Source: Candidatus Hydrogenedentota bacterium
GTDB lineage: Bacteria > Hydrogenedentota > Hydrogenedentia > Hydrogenedentales > SLHB01
Assembly: GCA_022706165.1 (NCBI GenBank)
Contig: JAKJDA010000042.1
Span: forward strand, 1-12,744
Length of the DNA: 12,744 nt
Direction: 5' to 3'
The position numbers and the translations under genes were made by a program. Every line of letters starts with the position of its first letter. Position 1 is the first letter of the stretch. Below, in pieces: positions 1-7,582 of the stretch. The notes below the pieces were generated by a model. That model made no database searches and was not told where the DNA came from. It saw only the letters and a program-made list of their open reading frames with translations.

Positions 1-1053
1 CGGAGCCGCCAATCTCTCGAACGCGGGCGATGCCTTTGCGACAAATCCGCCCGGAGCCGCATCGTCGTGGATGAGAAACAGCGCGGCGATGTCATTTTGG
101 ACAGCGAAGTCGTACGCGCGCTCCGGGCCCATCACCATGAAGGCGGTCGCGTAGCCATCGGTGAAGGCGCATTCCTGGGCGACGACGCTTGCCGAAGCGA
201 GGCGGTGCGAGATGGGCCGGCCTGTCTTGGGATCGATTTCGTGGGAGAGGCGGACGCCGTTTTCCTCGTAATAATTCCGGTAATCGCCCGACGTGGAAAT
301 GGATAGGCCGCTGAGGGAAAGAACCGTCTGGATCGCGCGCCCTTCCGCGATGGGCTTTTCAATGGCGATCTTCCAGGGCGCGTCGTCCGCGTTGAATCCG
401 CGCGTGCGCACTTCGCCGCCCACATCGACCATGTAGCGGGCAAAGCCCTGCGCCTCGAGAAGCAGGGACACTTTGTCCACGCTATACCCTATGGCGATGG
501 CCGATAGATCGCACTGAATGTCGGGCCGCGCTTTGCGGACAGTCTTCGCGGCAGGATCGAGGGTCAGCATGGCATAACCGACGCGTTCGCGCAGCGGATC
601 GAGGTCGGCGTCGGTCAGGACGCGGGTCGGCCGTTTTTGCGGCCCAAAGCCCCACGCGTTGACCAGCGGCCCCACCGTGATATCGAGCGCGCCATCGGTC
701 GCCTTGCTGATGCGCTGCGCGAACTGAATCAGGAAAAAGACGTCGTCCGAGAAAACGAAGGGCTCCGTGCTTTGCAGCCGGTTGAACGCCGACAATTCCG
801 AATCCTGCCGGTAGGTGGACATTTTTGCGTCGATGTCCCGCAAAACCGCGTCCGCGGCGGCAAAGGCGTCGCGGACAACGCGTTTTTCCGCAGGGGGCGC
901 GACGATCTTGATCGTGTATTTCGTGCCCATGGTCTGGCCGGAAACCGCATACAGATCGGGACGAAACCAACAGCCCTTCGCCGCCGCAACGGCCGCCGCC
1001 ATTACGATCGCCGCCATGGCCAAACCGGCCGCGCGCTTATGGAGCATGTTCAT
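1..1053 (-). CDS. apbE: FAD:protein FMN transferase (ApbE family), partial at left edge
   Basis: The frame is open from ATG at 1053 to the window edge (351 codons, no stop reached), so the C-terminus is missing. ApbE enzymes take FMN from FAD and attach it to a Thr of partner flavoproteins such as Nqr/Rnf subunits, outside the cytoplasmic membrane. Family motifs appear in order: MGTKYTIKI (42-50), MSTYRQDSELSAFN (78-91), DITVGPLVNAWGFGP (124-138), DLSAIAIGYSVDKV (182-195), VDVGGEVRTRG (209-219), SGDYRNYYE (255-263) followed by HEIDPKTGRPI, and the metal-binding region FTDGYATAF with Asp299 and Thr303. The N-terminus is a signal peptide (HKR, then an Ala-rich core) ending at Cys28. The preceding AAKG is a poor but possible lipobox. 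GAGAGG lies 8 nt before the ATG. It follows the GH51 stop by 29 nt on the same strand, so it is probably the last visible gene of that operon. No Nqr or Rnf substrate is in view. Confidence 0.93.
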   Translation of the reverse strand, partial: MNMLHKRAAGLAMAAIVMAAAVAAAKGCWFRPDLYAVSGQTMGTKYTIKIVAPPAEKRVVRDAFAAADAVLRDIDAKMSTYRQDSELSAFNRLQSTEPFVFSDDVFFLIQFAQRISKATDGALDITVGPLVNAWGFGPQKRPTRVLTDADLDPLRERVGYAMLTLDPAAKTVRKARPDIQCDLSAIAIGYSVDKVSLLLEAQGFARYMVDVGGEVRTRGFNADDAPWKIAIEKPIAEGRAIQTVLSLSGLSISTSGDYRNYYEENGVRLSHEIDPKTGRPISHRLASASVVAQECAFTDGYATAFMVMGPERAYDFAVQNDIAALFLIHDDAAPGGFVAKASPAFERLAAP

Positions 1054-1082
1054 GAGGATCCCTCTCGCCCTTCGATCGCCCC

Positions 1083-2573
1083 CTACGCGAGCGCGATAGT
1101 CAGCGTCGTCAAGGAACACGGAGGAAGGACGCACGTGAATCCGCCGCCGCTCGCTTCGACCTTCACGCGTTTAGGCGTCACGGTTTTAGGCGCGGCAATG
1201 GTGTTTGCATCGCGCGGAGAAGCGGAAGTCAGAACGCGACCGCTAACGGCGGCAATGCCCGCCCCGCGCAGATCGATCGGGGTTTCGATGGGTTGATCGA
1301 CGCTGGGGTTGACCACGGAGAGAAAAACCTTTTTCCCGGCAATGCTGGCGCTGGCGTTCAGCAGCGGCACGGCCTGCTTGGCATGCAATCCGACGGGATG
1401 CGCCTCGAACGTCGGCGTCTCCACCTCGCTTGTCAACAGACGCGCTCCCATATGCGGGCGCATCATGTCGTAGACGTGGTAGGTGGGGGTCAAGGCCATG
1501 CGATCCTCTTCGGTGATGGCCAAACACTGCAAGACGTTGATGGTCTGCGCGATGTTGGCCATGACAATGCGGCGGGCATGACGATGGAACAGGTTCAAGC
1601 ACGACGCCGCGAACAAAGCGTCCCGCAGGGTGTTGGGCTGTTCCAGGCCGTTGTCGACGGTCGCCTCCGGATGCCACACGCCCCATTCGTCAATGATAAG
1701 CCCCACGCGCTTGTGCGGATAAAAATACCCCAACACGTGATCGGCGCGCTCTATCTCGCGCTCGAACGTCACCAGATCGCCAAACAAGGCGTAATGCTCG
1801 GCATCGTGAAACTCGGCGCCCTTGCCGCGCGCAAAATACGCGTGCATCGCCAAATGATCAATCAGGTGGGCGTGCGGCATGGCCGCGCAAAAATCATGGT
1901 TCCATCGCATCAAAATCGGGTTGGCAAGATCCATCCCCGCCCCGGAAGCCACCAACTCGATGACGGGATCGACGGCGCGCAAATAAACGCTGAAACGAGC
2001 GAATTCCTGCGCGTACTGTTCCGGCGAAAACCCGCCGCCGCAACCCCAGTTTTCGTTGCCCACGCCCCAATGCCGCACCCCGTAAGGCGCAGGATGGCCG
2101 TTGGCGGCCCGCAACGCCGTCAGCGTCGTGTCGCCCCCGAAATTGCAATACTCGAGCCATGCGCGCGCCTCCTGGGGCGTGCCCGAACCGACATTCGCGC
2201 AAAGATACGGATCGCATCCAACGGCCCGGCAGAACCGCAGGAATTCATCGGTGCCGAATTCGTTGGGCTCGGTCTGCTGCCACCAAATGTTCATGGTCTT
2301 GGGACGCGTGTCGCGAGGACCGACGCCGTCGCGCCAATGGTAATCGTCGGCAAAACAGCCCCCCGGCCATCGCACGACCGGGGCCCGAAGCTGCTTCAAG
2401 GCCGCCAACACGTCGAGTCGAAGCCCGTTCTCGTTGGGAATGCGCGAGGCGGGACCAACCCATATGCCTTCGTAGATGCAGCGGCCTAGGTGCTCCGCGA
2501 AATGGCCGTACAGATTTGCGGCGATGGTCGCCTGGGGCAAATCGACCCAAACGCGGATGGAAGCGCGGCTCAT
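1083..2573 (-). CDS. GH51 alpha-L-arabinofuranosidase
   Basis: A 496-aa retaining glycosidase that releases terminal alpha-L-arabinofuranosyl residues from arabinan or arabinoxylan oligosaccharides. The length matches bacterial GH51 enzymes (about 500 aa) and there is no signal peptide, so it should act in the cytoplasm on imported oligosaccharides. Visible marks are FAEHLGRCIYEGIW (25-38), RWPGGCFADDYHW (68-80), the acid/base Glu174 in VGNENWG, and the nucleophile Glu296 in LIIDEWGVW. The 122-residue spacing between the two Glu is typical of GH51. A (beta/alpha)8 barrel is followed by the beta-sandwich that ends in a SLTTLTI strand. The start is ATG 2573, which forms an ATGA overlap with the stop of the upstream gene. 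The frame stays open further upstream but only as an antiframe of that gene. Substrate preference within GH51 cannot be read from sequence alone. The upstream partner of unknown function and the downstream ApbE are co-directional. Confidence 0.95.
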   Translation of the reverse strand: MSRASIRVWVDLPQATIAANLYGHFAEHLGRCIYEGIWVGPASRIPNENGLRLDVLAALKQLRAPVVRWPGGCFADDYHWRDGVGPRDTRPKTMNIWWQQTEPNEFGTDEFLRFCRAVGCDPYLCANVGSGTPQEARAWLEYCNFGGDTTLTALRAANGHPAPYGVRHWGVGNENWGCGGGFSPEQYAQEFARFSVYLRAVDPVIELVASGAGMDLANPILMRWNHDFCAAMPHAHLIDHLAMHAYFARGKGAEFHDAEHYALFGDLVTFEREIERADHVLGYFYPHKRVGLIIDEWGVWHPEATVDNGLEQPNTLRDALFAASCLNLFHRHARRIVMANIAQTINVLQCLAITEEDRMALTPTYHVYDMMRPHMGARLLTSEVETPTFEAHPVGLHAKQAVPLLNASASIAGKKVFLSVVNPSVDQPIETPIDLRGAGIAAVSGRVLTSASPRDANTIAAPKTVTPKRVKVEASGGGFTCVLPPCSLTTLTIALA

Positions 2574-3271
2574 GGCGTATGGGTTTCCTGCGGCGCGTCG
2601 TATTGACTCAGGTACGAATACACGTTGTCCCCGATGAACGAACAGAGGCTCCGGATGTTGGCGCAAGCCGCCTCGGGAGCGTCGCAAGAGAACGGATCCT
2701 GTCCGTATACCCCTTTCACCTCGACATACACCTCTTGCAGACTTTCGCGGTAGGACTCGATCACGACCGTAAGCGTTCCCTTGTGCTCCGGCGTTTCCGG
2801 CAAAACGAAACGCAGACCGCCTATCGAGACGGGACGCCCGAAATGCGGCGAAATGCGGCCTGCCTGATTGCAGGCGTGGTCCATCAGAAAGACGCGCGCG
2901 TCGGGATAATGCGTCAGGGCGAACGTCGTGCGAATCGTGGCCGTATGCGCGATGAAGCCCTGCACGCCCGCGGCTCCGGGCAGGCGCAGCGTGATCGTCC
3001 GAATTTTCTCCAAAAAATCGGAGAGCGCGATGTCGACCCATTCCTCGATAAGGACGACGCGATCCGGCAAGAACAACGCAATCGACTGCGTCCGCGCGCC
3101 GCGTTTGCTATAAAACCGGGGCGGGCCCGGCTGGCTGAAATCCGTGCTTTCGTACGCGGCCTTCGTTTGCGACAGATCAAAATACAGCCGCTGCAGCGCC
3201 GGCACCGAATACGCATGCGGCACGTGGATCAGTTCCGTTGAAAAATGAATCGGTCTGTCTTCGCGTTGCAT
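2570..3271 (-). CDS. Hypothetical protein of unknown family, first gene of GH51 operon
   Basis: A 233-aa protein I do not recognise. It has no signal peptide or transmembrane segment and looks like a soluble mixed alpha/beta protein. The motif LFLPDRVVLIEEWVDI (about 84-99) followed by a DFLEKI helix gives a strand-strand-helix pattern. This is loosely like small proteins of the sporadic TIGR04255 type, but that resemblance is weak and from memory. Several Cys (in DHACNQ, SCDAPEAACANIRSLC) cluster in the middle and C-terminal third. The start is ATG 3271 (MQREDRPIHF), with GAGGGA about 10 nt upstream. An in-frame ATG at 3322 lies inside the -35 box of the promoter, so it cannot be on the transcript. 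The gene ends in an ATGA overlap with the GH51 arabinofuranosidase, implying coupled translation and a related role. Reality of the gene is well supported by coding bias, promoter and overlap; function is unknown. Confidence 0.8.
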   Translation of the reverse strand: MQREDRPIHFSTELIHVPHAYSVPALQRLYFDLSQTKAAYESTDFSQPGPPRFYSKRGARTQSIALFLPDRVVLIEEWVDIALSDFLEKIRTITLRLPGAAGVQGFIAHTATIRTTFALTHYPDARVFLMDHACNQAGRISPHFGRPVSIGGLRFVLPETPEHKGTLTVVIESYRESLQEVYVEVKGVYGQDPFSCDAPEAACANIRSLCSFIGDNVYSYLSQYDAPQETHTP

Positions 3272-3298
3272 GAATCGCCCATCCCTCAAGAAAGACGT

Positions 3299-3327
3299 AG
3301 TATAGAAACTAGCGTTCCGCATGTAAA
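3299..3327 (-). promoter_or_regulatory. Sigma70-type promoter of the hypothetical/GH51/apbE operon
   Basis: Minus strand TTTACA (3322-3327), a 17-nt spacer, then TATACT (3299-3304): each box is one mismatch from consensus and spacing is optimal. In a GC-rich background this is conspicuous. The predicted transcript start, near 3292, leaves a leader of about 20 nt carrying GAGGGA before ATG 3271. The promoter therefore decides the start of the 233-aa gene. Confidence 0.7.
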
Positions 3328-3375
3328 GCGGCCCATCCCCGCCGGCATAACGCGCCTTCGATCGAGGCCTCAGGC

Positions 3376-3405
3376 TTGGAAGTCGTGCGCCATTTGGAGT
3401 ACATT
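3376..3405 (+). promoter_or_regulatory. Candidate promoter for the GH38 gene
   Basis: Plus strand TTGGAA (3376-3381), an 18-nt spacer, then TACATT (3400-3405). It lies 48 nt before the GH38 start in the divergent intergenic region (3328-3453). The boxes match consensus only moderately, so this is the best visible candidate, not a firm call. Confidence 0.35.
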
Positions 3406-3453
3406 TCCGGATGCGTCGCGAAGACCCGTCGGCCGCCCAAAAAAGGAAACAAC

Positions 3454-6303
3454 ATGAAAAAACAACACGGCGGAAAAAGCAAACGCATCGGACACGTCGT
3501 GTCCCACACCCACTGGGACCGCGAATGGCGCTATCCCATTTGGGAAACGCGCCTGATGCTGATCGAGTTCATGGACGAATTGATCGAGGTGCTCGAAACG
3601 GGCAAGTACCCCGGATTCCTGCTCGATGGCCAAGTCTCGCCCGTGATCGACTATCTAGACGTGCGCCCGGAAATGGCCCCGCGCATCAAGGCCCTCGTCG
3701 CGGCGGGCAAACTCCAGATTGGCCCGTGGCTCATCCTGCCCGACGAATACCCCATCGACGGCGAATCGATGATTCGCAATCTGCTATGGGGCCGGCGCCG
3801 TTGCCAGACCCTTGGCGGCGTATTCGACGTCGGCTACACATCCTTCGGATGGGGTCAGACCGCGCAACTCGCCCAAATCTACGCGGGTTTCGGCATGGAC
3901 GTCGCCATGATCGGCAAAAAGGTGAGCAAGGAGCGCGCGCCGTTCTCGGAATTCCTCTGGCGTTCCCCCGATGGCAGCGAACTCCTCACCACGCGCTTCG
4001 GCGCGCTGGGCCGCCAAAACTTCTACTTCAAGGTCCACCTCTCGGCCCTGGCAGGCACGCACCACGAAGGCCTGGGATGGCGCTACGAATGGGCGAAGGG
4101 CAGGGTCGCCTACCATCGCGCGGACGCCGAGGGCAAGGAACGCGACCATTACATGCTCGACGCGCCACAGACGTTCTGCCGGGAGATCATCACGCAGGAG
4201 ATGCTCGAGGAAACCTGGGCCACCACCGATGAAAGCCTTCTTCCCAACGACCGCCTCATGCTGAACGGGTGCGACTACACCGCCAGTCAACCCATGTTCC
4301 CGGACATGCTCCAGCGCGTGAACGAGGCCGACCAAGCCCCCGACCGCGAGTGGGTCCACACGACAATGCCGGCGTTCGTCGATCTCATGCGGCGCCAGAT
4401 CGACCGCAAGAAATTGCCGGTCGTGGACGGCGAATTGCGCGACGGCCCCGCGGCGGCATGCACGGGCAACGCGTTGCCGACGCGGCTCTATCTCAAGCGG
4501 ATCAACCGTCGCGCCCAGGACTTGCTCATCCGATTCGCGGAACCGATGAGCGCCGTGGCAGCGTTGGCGGGCGCGGAATATCCGCAGACGTTGATCACGC
4601 GCGCATGGCAATTCCTGATGGAATCGCACCCGCACGACAGCGTCAACGGCGTCACGCAGGACAAAACCGTGCTCGACGTCGAAAACCGCTTGCGGCAGGT
4701 CATCGAATTGGGCGAGGCGCTCGGCGATCGGGCCTTGCGCGAACTGACCCTGCGCACCGACATGTCCGCGTTCCGCGACGAGGACATCCTCATCACCGTC
4801 TACAACCCGACGCCGTATCCGCGCCGCGAAGTGGTCGAGGCGTGGGTAAACGTGCCCGACGACATGCCCAAGAATCCCTTCTGGCCGCCCGCGCCGGAAG
4901 GACTTCAGATGTTCGACGCAAAAGGCAAGCCCGTCTCCACACAAGCGCAAGGCCGCAGCGCCGAAGCCTATTGCGTCGCGGAATTGCACACCCGCGCGTT
5001 TCCATACAACTGCCAGCGCCATCGCGTGTTCTTTGACGCCGGCGAGGTGCCTGCGGGCGGCTACAAAATCTTCCGCGCAGGCTCGCTCGCCGAAGCGACC
5101 GAAAAGGGCATCGAACGGTCGGACTCGCTCGTGCGCACAAGCACGCTGCTCAAGACGCCGAACATCATGGAAAACGAATTCCTGCGCGTCGAGATGAACC
5201 CGAACGGCGCCTTCAACCTCACCGCGAAACGCCTGAATCGCACGTTCTCAAACTTGAACTACTTCGAGGACGCCGGCGACCTCGGCGACTATTGGATTCG
5301 CGACTATCCGACGTACAACCAAATCCACACGTCGCTGGGCTGTTCTGCGCGCATCTGGAGCGAGGAATCCGGCCCGTTGCGCGCAACGCTCGTCAGCGAA
5401 ATCACGATGCGCCTGCCAAAACGCGCAAACCGCGAACACCGCTATCGCGTCGAGGAACTCGAAGACCTCACCATCCGCACCGCCGTCACGCTGTGCGCCG
5501 GCGCAGAGCAAGTCGAAGTCAACGTCTCGTTCGACAACCGCATCGAAGACCATTACCTCCGCGCCATGTTCCCAACCGGCCTGACAAACGCCACCCACGC
5601 GGACGCCGCCGGGCACTTCATCGTCGACCGACGCCCGATCCGCCCGCAAGGACCATCGCCCGAAGCCGTTTGGTCGGACATGGGCACGTTGCCGCAAAAT
5701 AATTTCGTGGACGTCAGCGACGGCAAGACGGGACTGGCGTTCCTCAACGACAGCCTCGCCGAATACGAAGTGCTCGACAACGAAGAACGGACGATGGCGC
5801 TGGCGCTGTTGCGCGCCGTGCGCGTGTGGATCTGCACCGAGACCCGAGTCAGCGCGGACTTCCCCTCGCAGAAAGGCGCACAATGCCTTGGCCGTCACGA
5901 GATACGCTACGCGATCCGTCCGCACGCGGGCGATTGGCAAACGGCAAACATCCCGCTCGAAGCCGAACGCTTCTGCAGCGCGCTGCGCCTGGTCCAAACG
6001 CGCAAGCACAAAGGCTCCTTGCCCGCACAGCAGACTTCCCTCTTCGAAATCGACAACCGGATATTGCGTTTTGCCGCCATCAAAAAGGCGGAAGACCGCG
6101 ACACGTTTATTGTGCGCCTGTACAACCCCACCGGCAAGAAGACGAAAGGAAACCTGCGTTTCCGCGCGCCGGTGAAGAAGGCTTGGCGGACAAACCTCAA
6201 CGAGGACCGCGTGGCGCCCATCGCCGTGGCAAAGCCCGGCGTGATTCCAGTGGAAGCCGATGCATACAAAATCGTGACCATCGAGTTTTCGAACGGCTCG
6301 TAA
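3454..6303 (+). CDS. GH38 family alpha-mannosidase-like protein lacking the canonical nucleophile Asp
   Basis: A 949-aa cytoplasmic-type protein (no signal peptide) with the full GH38 layout of bacterial MngB-like enzymes: N-terminal catalytic barrel, three-helix middle domain and C-terminal beta-sandwich domains. Start ATG 3454 has AAGGA 7 nt upstream; the frame is open to 3376 but without a ribosome site. Zinc ligands His20 and Asp22 sit in SHTHWDREW (17-25). DGQ and GPW follow as in MngB. The probable acid/base is Asp274 in NGCDYTASQP, matching the NGHD site of MngB, and the fourth zinc ligand is His394 in SHPHDSVNG. The region that in MngB reads GYLPDSFG, with the nucleophile and zinc-ligand Asp, here reads GYTSFG (127-132): two residues are missing, including that Asp, while flanks (FLW..PDGSEL, QIYAGFG) align well. 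Classical alpha-mannosidase chemistry is therefore doubtful. It could be an inactive homologue or a subfamily with a displaced carboxylate (Asp125 is near). It is followed by a GT4 gene after 69 nt. Confidence 0.88.
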   Translation: MKKQHGGKSKRIGHVVSHTHWDREWRYPIWETRLMLIEFMDELIEVLETGKYPGFLLDGQVSPVIDYLDVRPEMAPRIKALVAAGKLQIGPWLILPDEYPIDGESMIRNLLWGRRRCQTLGGVFDVGYTSFGWGQTAQLAQIYAGFGMDVAMIGKKVSKERAPFSEFLWRSPDGSELLTTRFGALGRQNFYFKVHLSALAGTHHEGLGWRYEWAKGRVAYHRADAEGKERDHYMLDAPQTFCREIITQEMLEETWATTDESLLPNDRLMLNGCDYTASQPMFPDMLQRVNEADQAPDREWVHTTMPAFVDLMRRQIDRKKLPVVDGELRDGPAAACTGNALPTRLYLKRINRRAQDLLIRFAEPMSAVAALAGAEYPQTLITRAWQFLMESHPHDSVNGVTQDKTVLDVENRLRQVIELGEALGDRALRELTLRTDMSAFRDEDILITVYNPTPYPRREVVEAWVNVPDDMPKNPFWPPAPEGLQMFDAKGKPVSTQAQGRSAEAYCVAELHTRAFPYNCQRHRVFFDAGEVPAGGYKIFRAGSLAEATEKGIERSDSLVRTSTLLKTPNIMENEFLRVEMNPNGAFNLTAKRLNRTFSNLNYFEDAGDLGDYWIRDYPTYNQIHTSLGCSARIWSEESGPLRATLVSEITMRLPKRANREHRYRVEELEDLTIRTAVTLCAGAEQVEVNVSFDNRIEDHYLRAMFPTGLTNATHADAAGHFIVDRRPIRPQGPSPEAVWSDMGTLPQNNFVDVSDGKTGLAFLNDSLAEYEVLDNEERTMALALLRAVRVWICTETRVSADFPSQKGAQCLGRHEIRYAIRPHAGDWQTANIPLEAERFCSALRLVQTRKHKGSLPAQQTSLFEIDNRILRFAAIKKAEDRDTFIVRLYNPTGKKTKGNLRFRAPVKKAWRTNLNEDRVAPIAVAKPGVIPVEADAYKIVTIEFSNGS

Positions 6304-6372
6304 AAAAGTGGATCAAGTCCAGCGCGCCCGCGAACGATTTCTTGCGGACGCCATGCAACGTGCGGGGTGATC

Positions 6373-7554
6373 ATGCGCATTCTCAAAGTCATCACGTGGT
6401 TTCCGCCGGCGTATACGGGCCAAGGATATCAAGTAAAGACGCTGGTTCCCTTTCTGCAACGAGAAGGGGCGCAGGTCGTCGTGCTCACTTCCAGCGCCGC
6501 CAAAACCGACGCCCGCGAGATAATGGACGGCTTCGAGGTGCACCGGCTCCGGCGCGGACGCGGACGCATAGGCGCCATCGGCTTCGCGGCGCGCGTGTTT
6601 TTCTGGGCCTTTCGCCGGCGCAAACACTGGGACATCATCCATCTCCACGGCGCGGAATGGTCGGCGCTAGGGGGCGTGTTGGCGGCACGGGCGCTGGGCA
6701 AAAAAAGCATCGTCGTCCTCACGCTGATGGGAGCCGACGACCCGCAATCGATCAAAGCCACGCGATTAGGCCGCATGAAAATCGCCGTTCTGGGCATGGC
6801 GGACCGTTTCGTGGCGTTGTCCACCGCGCTGGTCCGCAGCGTGGAACAATCGGAATGGGACAGCGCGAAAACCGTCCAATTGCCTGAAGGCGTCGACGAA
6901 AAACGTTTCGCTCCCCTTTCCGCCGAGGAACGCCTCGCCGCCAAAACAGCGCTTTGTTCGCAATGGGGATGGGACCCCAACGCGCCCTTGGCCGTTTTCG
7001 TGGGAGCGATCATCCGGCGCAAGGGCGTGGACATCGTGGCCCAGGCATGGCCCTCAATTCTTGCCGCCGCGCCGACAGCGCGTCTCCTATTCGTGGGACC
7101 GCTGAAAGGACAGGCGGACAATCACGAATTCTCGGACACGTTCGTCGCATCGATCCGCGCACGCTTCGACCGGGAAGACCTCGCAGGAACGGCTGTGTTT
7201 ACGGACGCCGTGTCCGATCCAGAGCGTTTCTTGCGGGCGGCGGACGTTTTTGTGTTCCCGTCGCGCAACGAGGGGCTTCCCAATGCGTTGATCGAGGCCC
7301 AAACCGCCGGGGTTCCCACGGTTGTCGCCGACATGCCCGGCATCGCCTCGGACATTGTCGAAGACGGCAAAACCGGCTTCATTGTTCCCCAGGACGACCC
7401 TGCCGCCGTGGCCTCCGCCGTGACCCGCATCCTGCAAGACCCCGCCTTGGCCGCATCCATGCGCGAGGCGGCGCGCCTTCGAAGCGTTCGCGAATTCAAC
7501 ATAACCAGCGTGGCGCGGCGAACGATGGAAATGTATCGTCGGCTGCTCGACTGA
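6373..7554 (+). CDS. GT4 family glycosyltransferase (GT-B fold)
   Basis: A 393-aa retaining glycosyltransferase, predicted cytoplasmic or peripheral to the inner membrane, transferring a sugar from a nucleotide donor. The N-terminal Rossmann half starts with MRILKVITWFPPAYTGQGY, where the Pro/Gly loop is typical of the family, and continues to IIHLHGAEW (88-96). LPEGVDEKRFAP (170-181) leads into the donor domain VFVGAIIRRKGVD (208-220). The GT4 E-x7-E motif is Glu300 and Glu308 in RNEGLPNALIEA, followed by TGFIVP. ATG 6373 was chosen because GGGGTGA (6364-6370) lies just upstream; the in-frame GTG at 6367 falls inside that site. It is probably co-transcribed with the GH38 gene (69-nt gap, no terminator seen). 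The sugar and acceptor cannot be deduced. Confidence 0.92.
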   Translation: MRILKVITWFPPAYTGQGYQVKTLVPFLQREGAQVVVLTSSAAKTDAREIMDGFEVHRLRRGRGRIGAIGFAARVFFWAFRRRKHWDIIHLHGAEWSALGGVLAARALGKKSIVVLTLMGADDPQSIKATRLGRMKIAVLGMADRFVALSTALVRSVEQSEWDSAKTVQLPEGVDEKRFAPLSAEERLAAKTALCSQWGWDPNAPLAVFVGAIIRRKGVDIVAQAWPSILAAAPTARLLFVGPLKGQADNHEFSDTFVASIRARFDREDLAGTAVFTDAVSDPERFLRAADVFVFPSRNEGLPNALIEAQTAGVPTVVADMPGIASDIVEDGKTGFIVPQDDPAAVASAVTRILQDPALAASMREAARLRSVREFNITSVARRTMEMYRRLLD

Positions 7555-7555
7555 T

Positions 7556-7568
7556 TCGGCAACGCCGA
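7556..7568. terminator. Small hairpin between convergent genes
   Basis: TCGGC-AAC-GCCGA is a perfect 5-bp stem in the 28-nt gap between the GT4 stop (plus) and the methyltransferase stop (minus). There is no U-tract on either strand, so it is at best a weak bidirectional terminator. Confidence 0.25.
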
Positions 7569-7582
7569 GGCGACCGTCCGGG

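Noticed and set aside
2574..3041. Upstream extension of the GH51 frame to a 652-residue protein
   Set aside because: The extra part reads out of frame through the 233-aa gene. The ATG 2573 overlap with that gene's stop and GH51 family length fix the start.
3272..3322. Earlier ATG (3322) for the 233-aa protein
   Set aside because: It lies within the -35 box and upstream of the predicted transcript start, while ATG 3271 has a good Shine-Dalgarno.
3376..3453. Longer GH38 protein beginning at TTG 3376
   Set aside because: No ribosome site is present there. AAGGA precedes ATG 3454, and the extra residues do not resemble GH38.
3784..5022. A 412-codon open frame on the minus strand inside the GH38 gene
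   Set aside because: It is antisense to conserved GH38 domains, encodes a His/Val/Arg-rich protein without family features, and is explained by GC-rich codon bias.
6304..6372. Possible small gene or RNA between GH38 and GT4
   Set aside because: Only 69 nt, no start with a ribosome site and no hairpin with a U-tract. It looks like an ordinary spacer.
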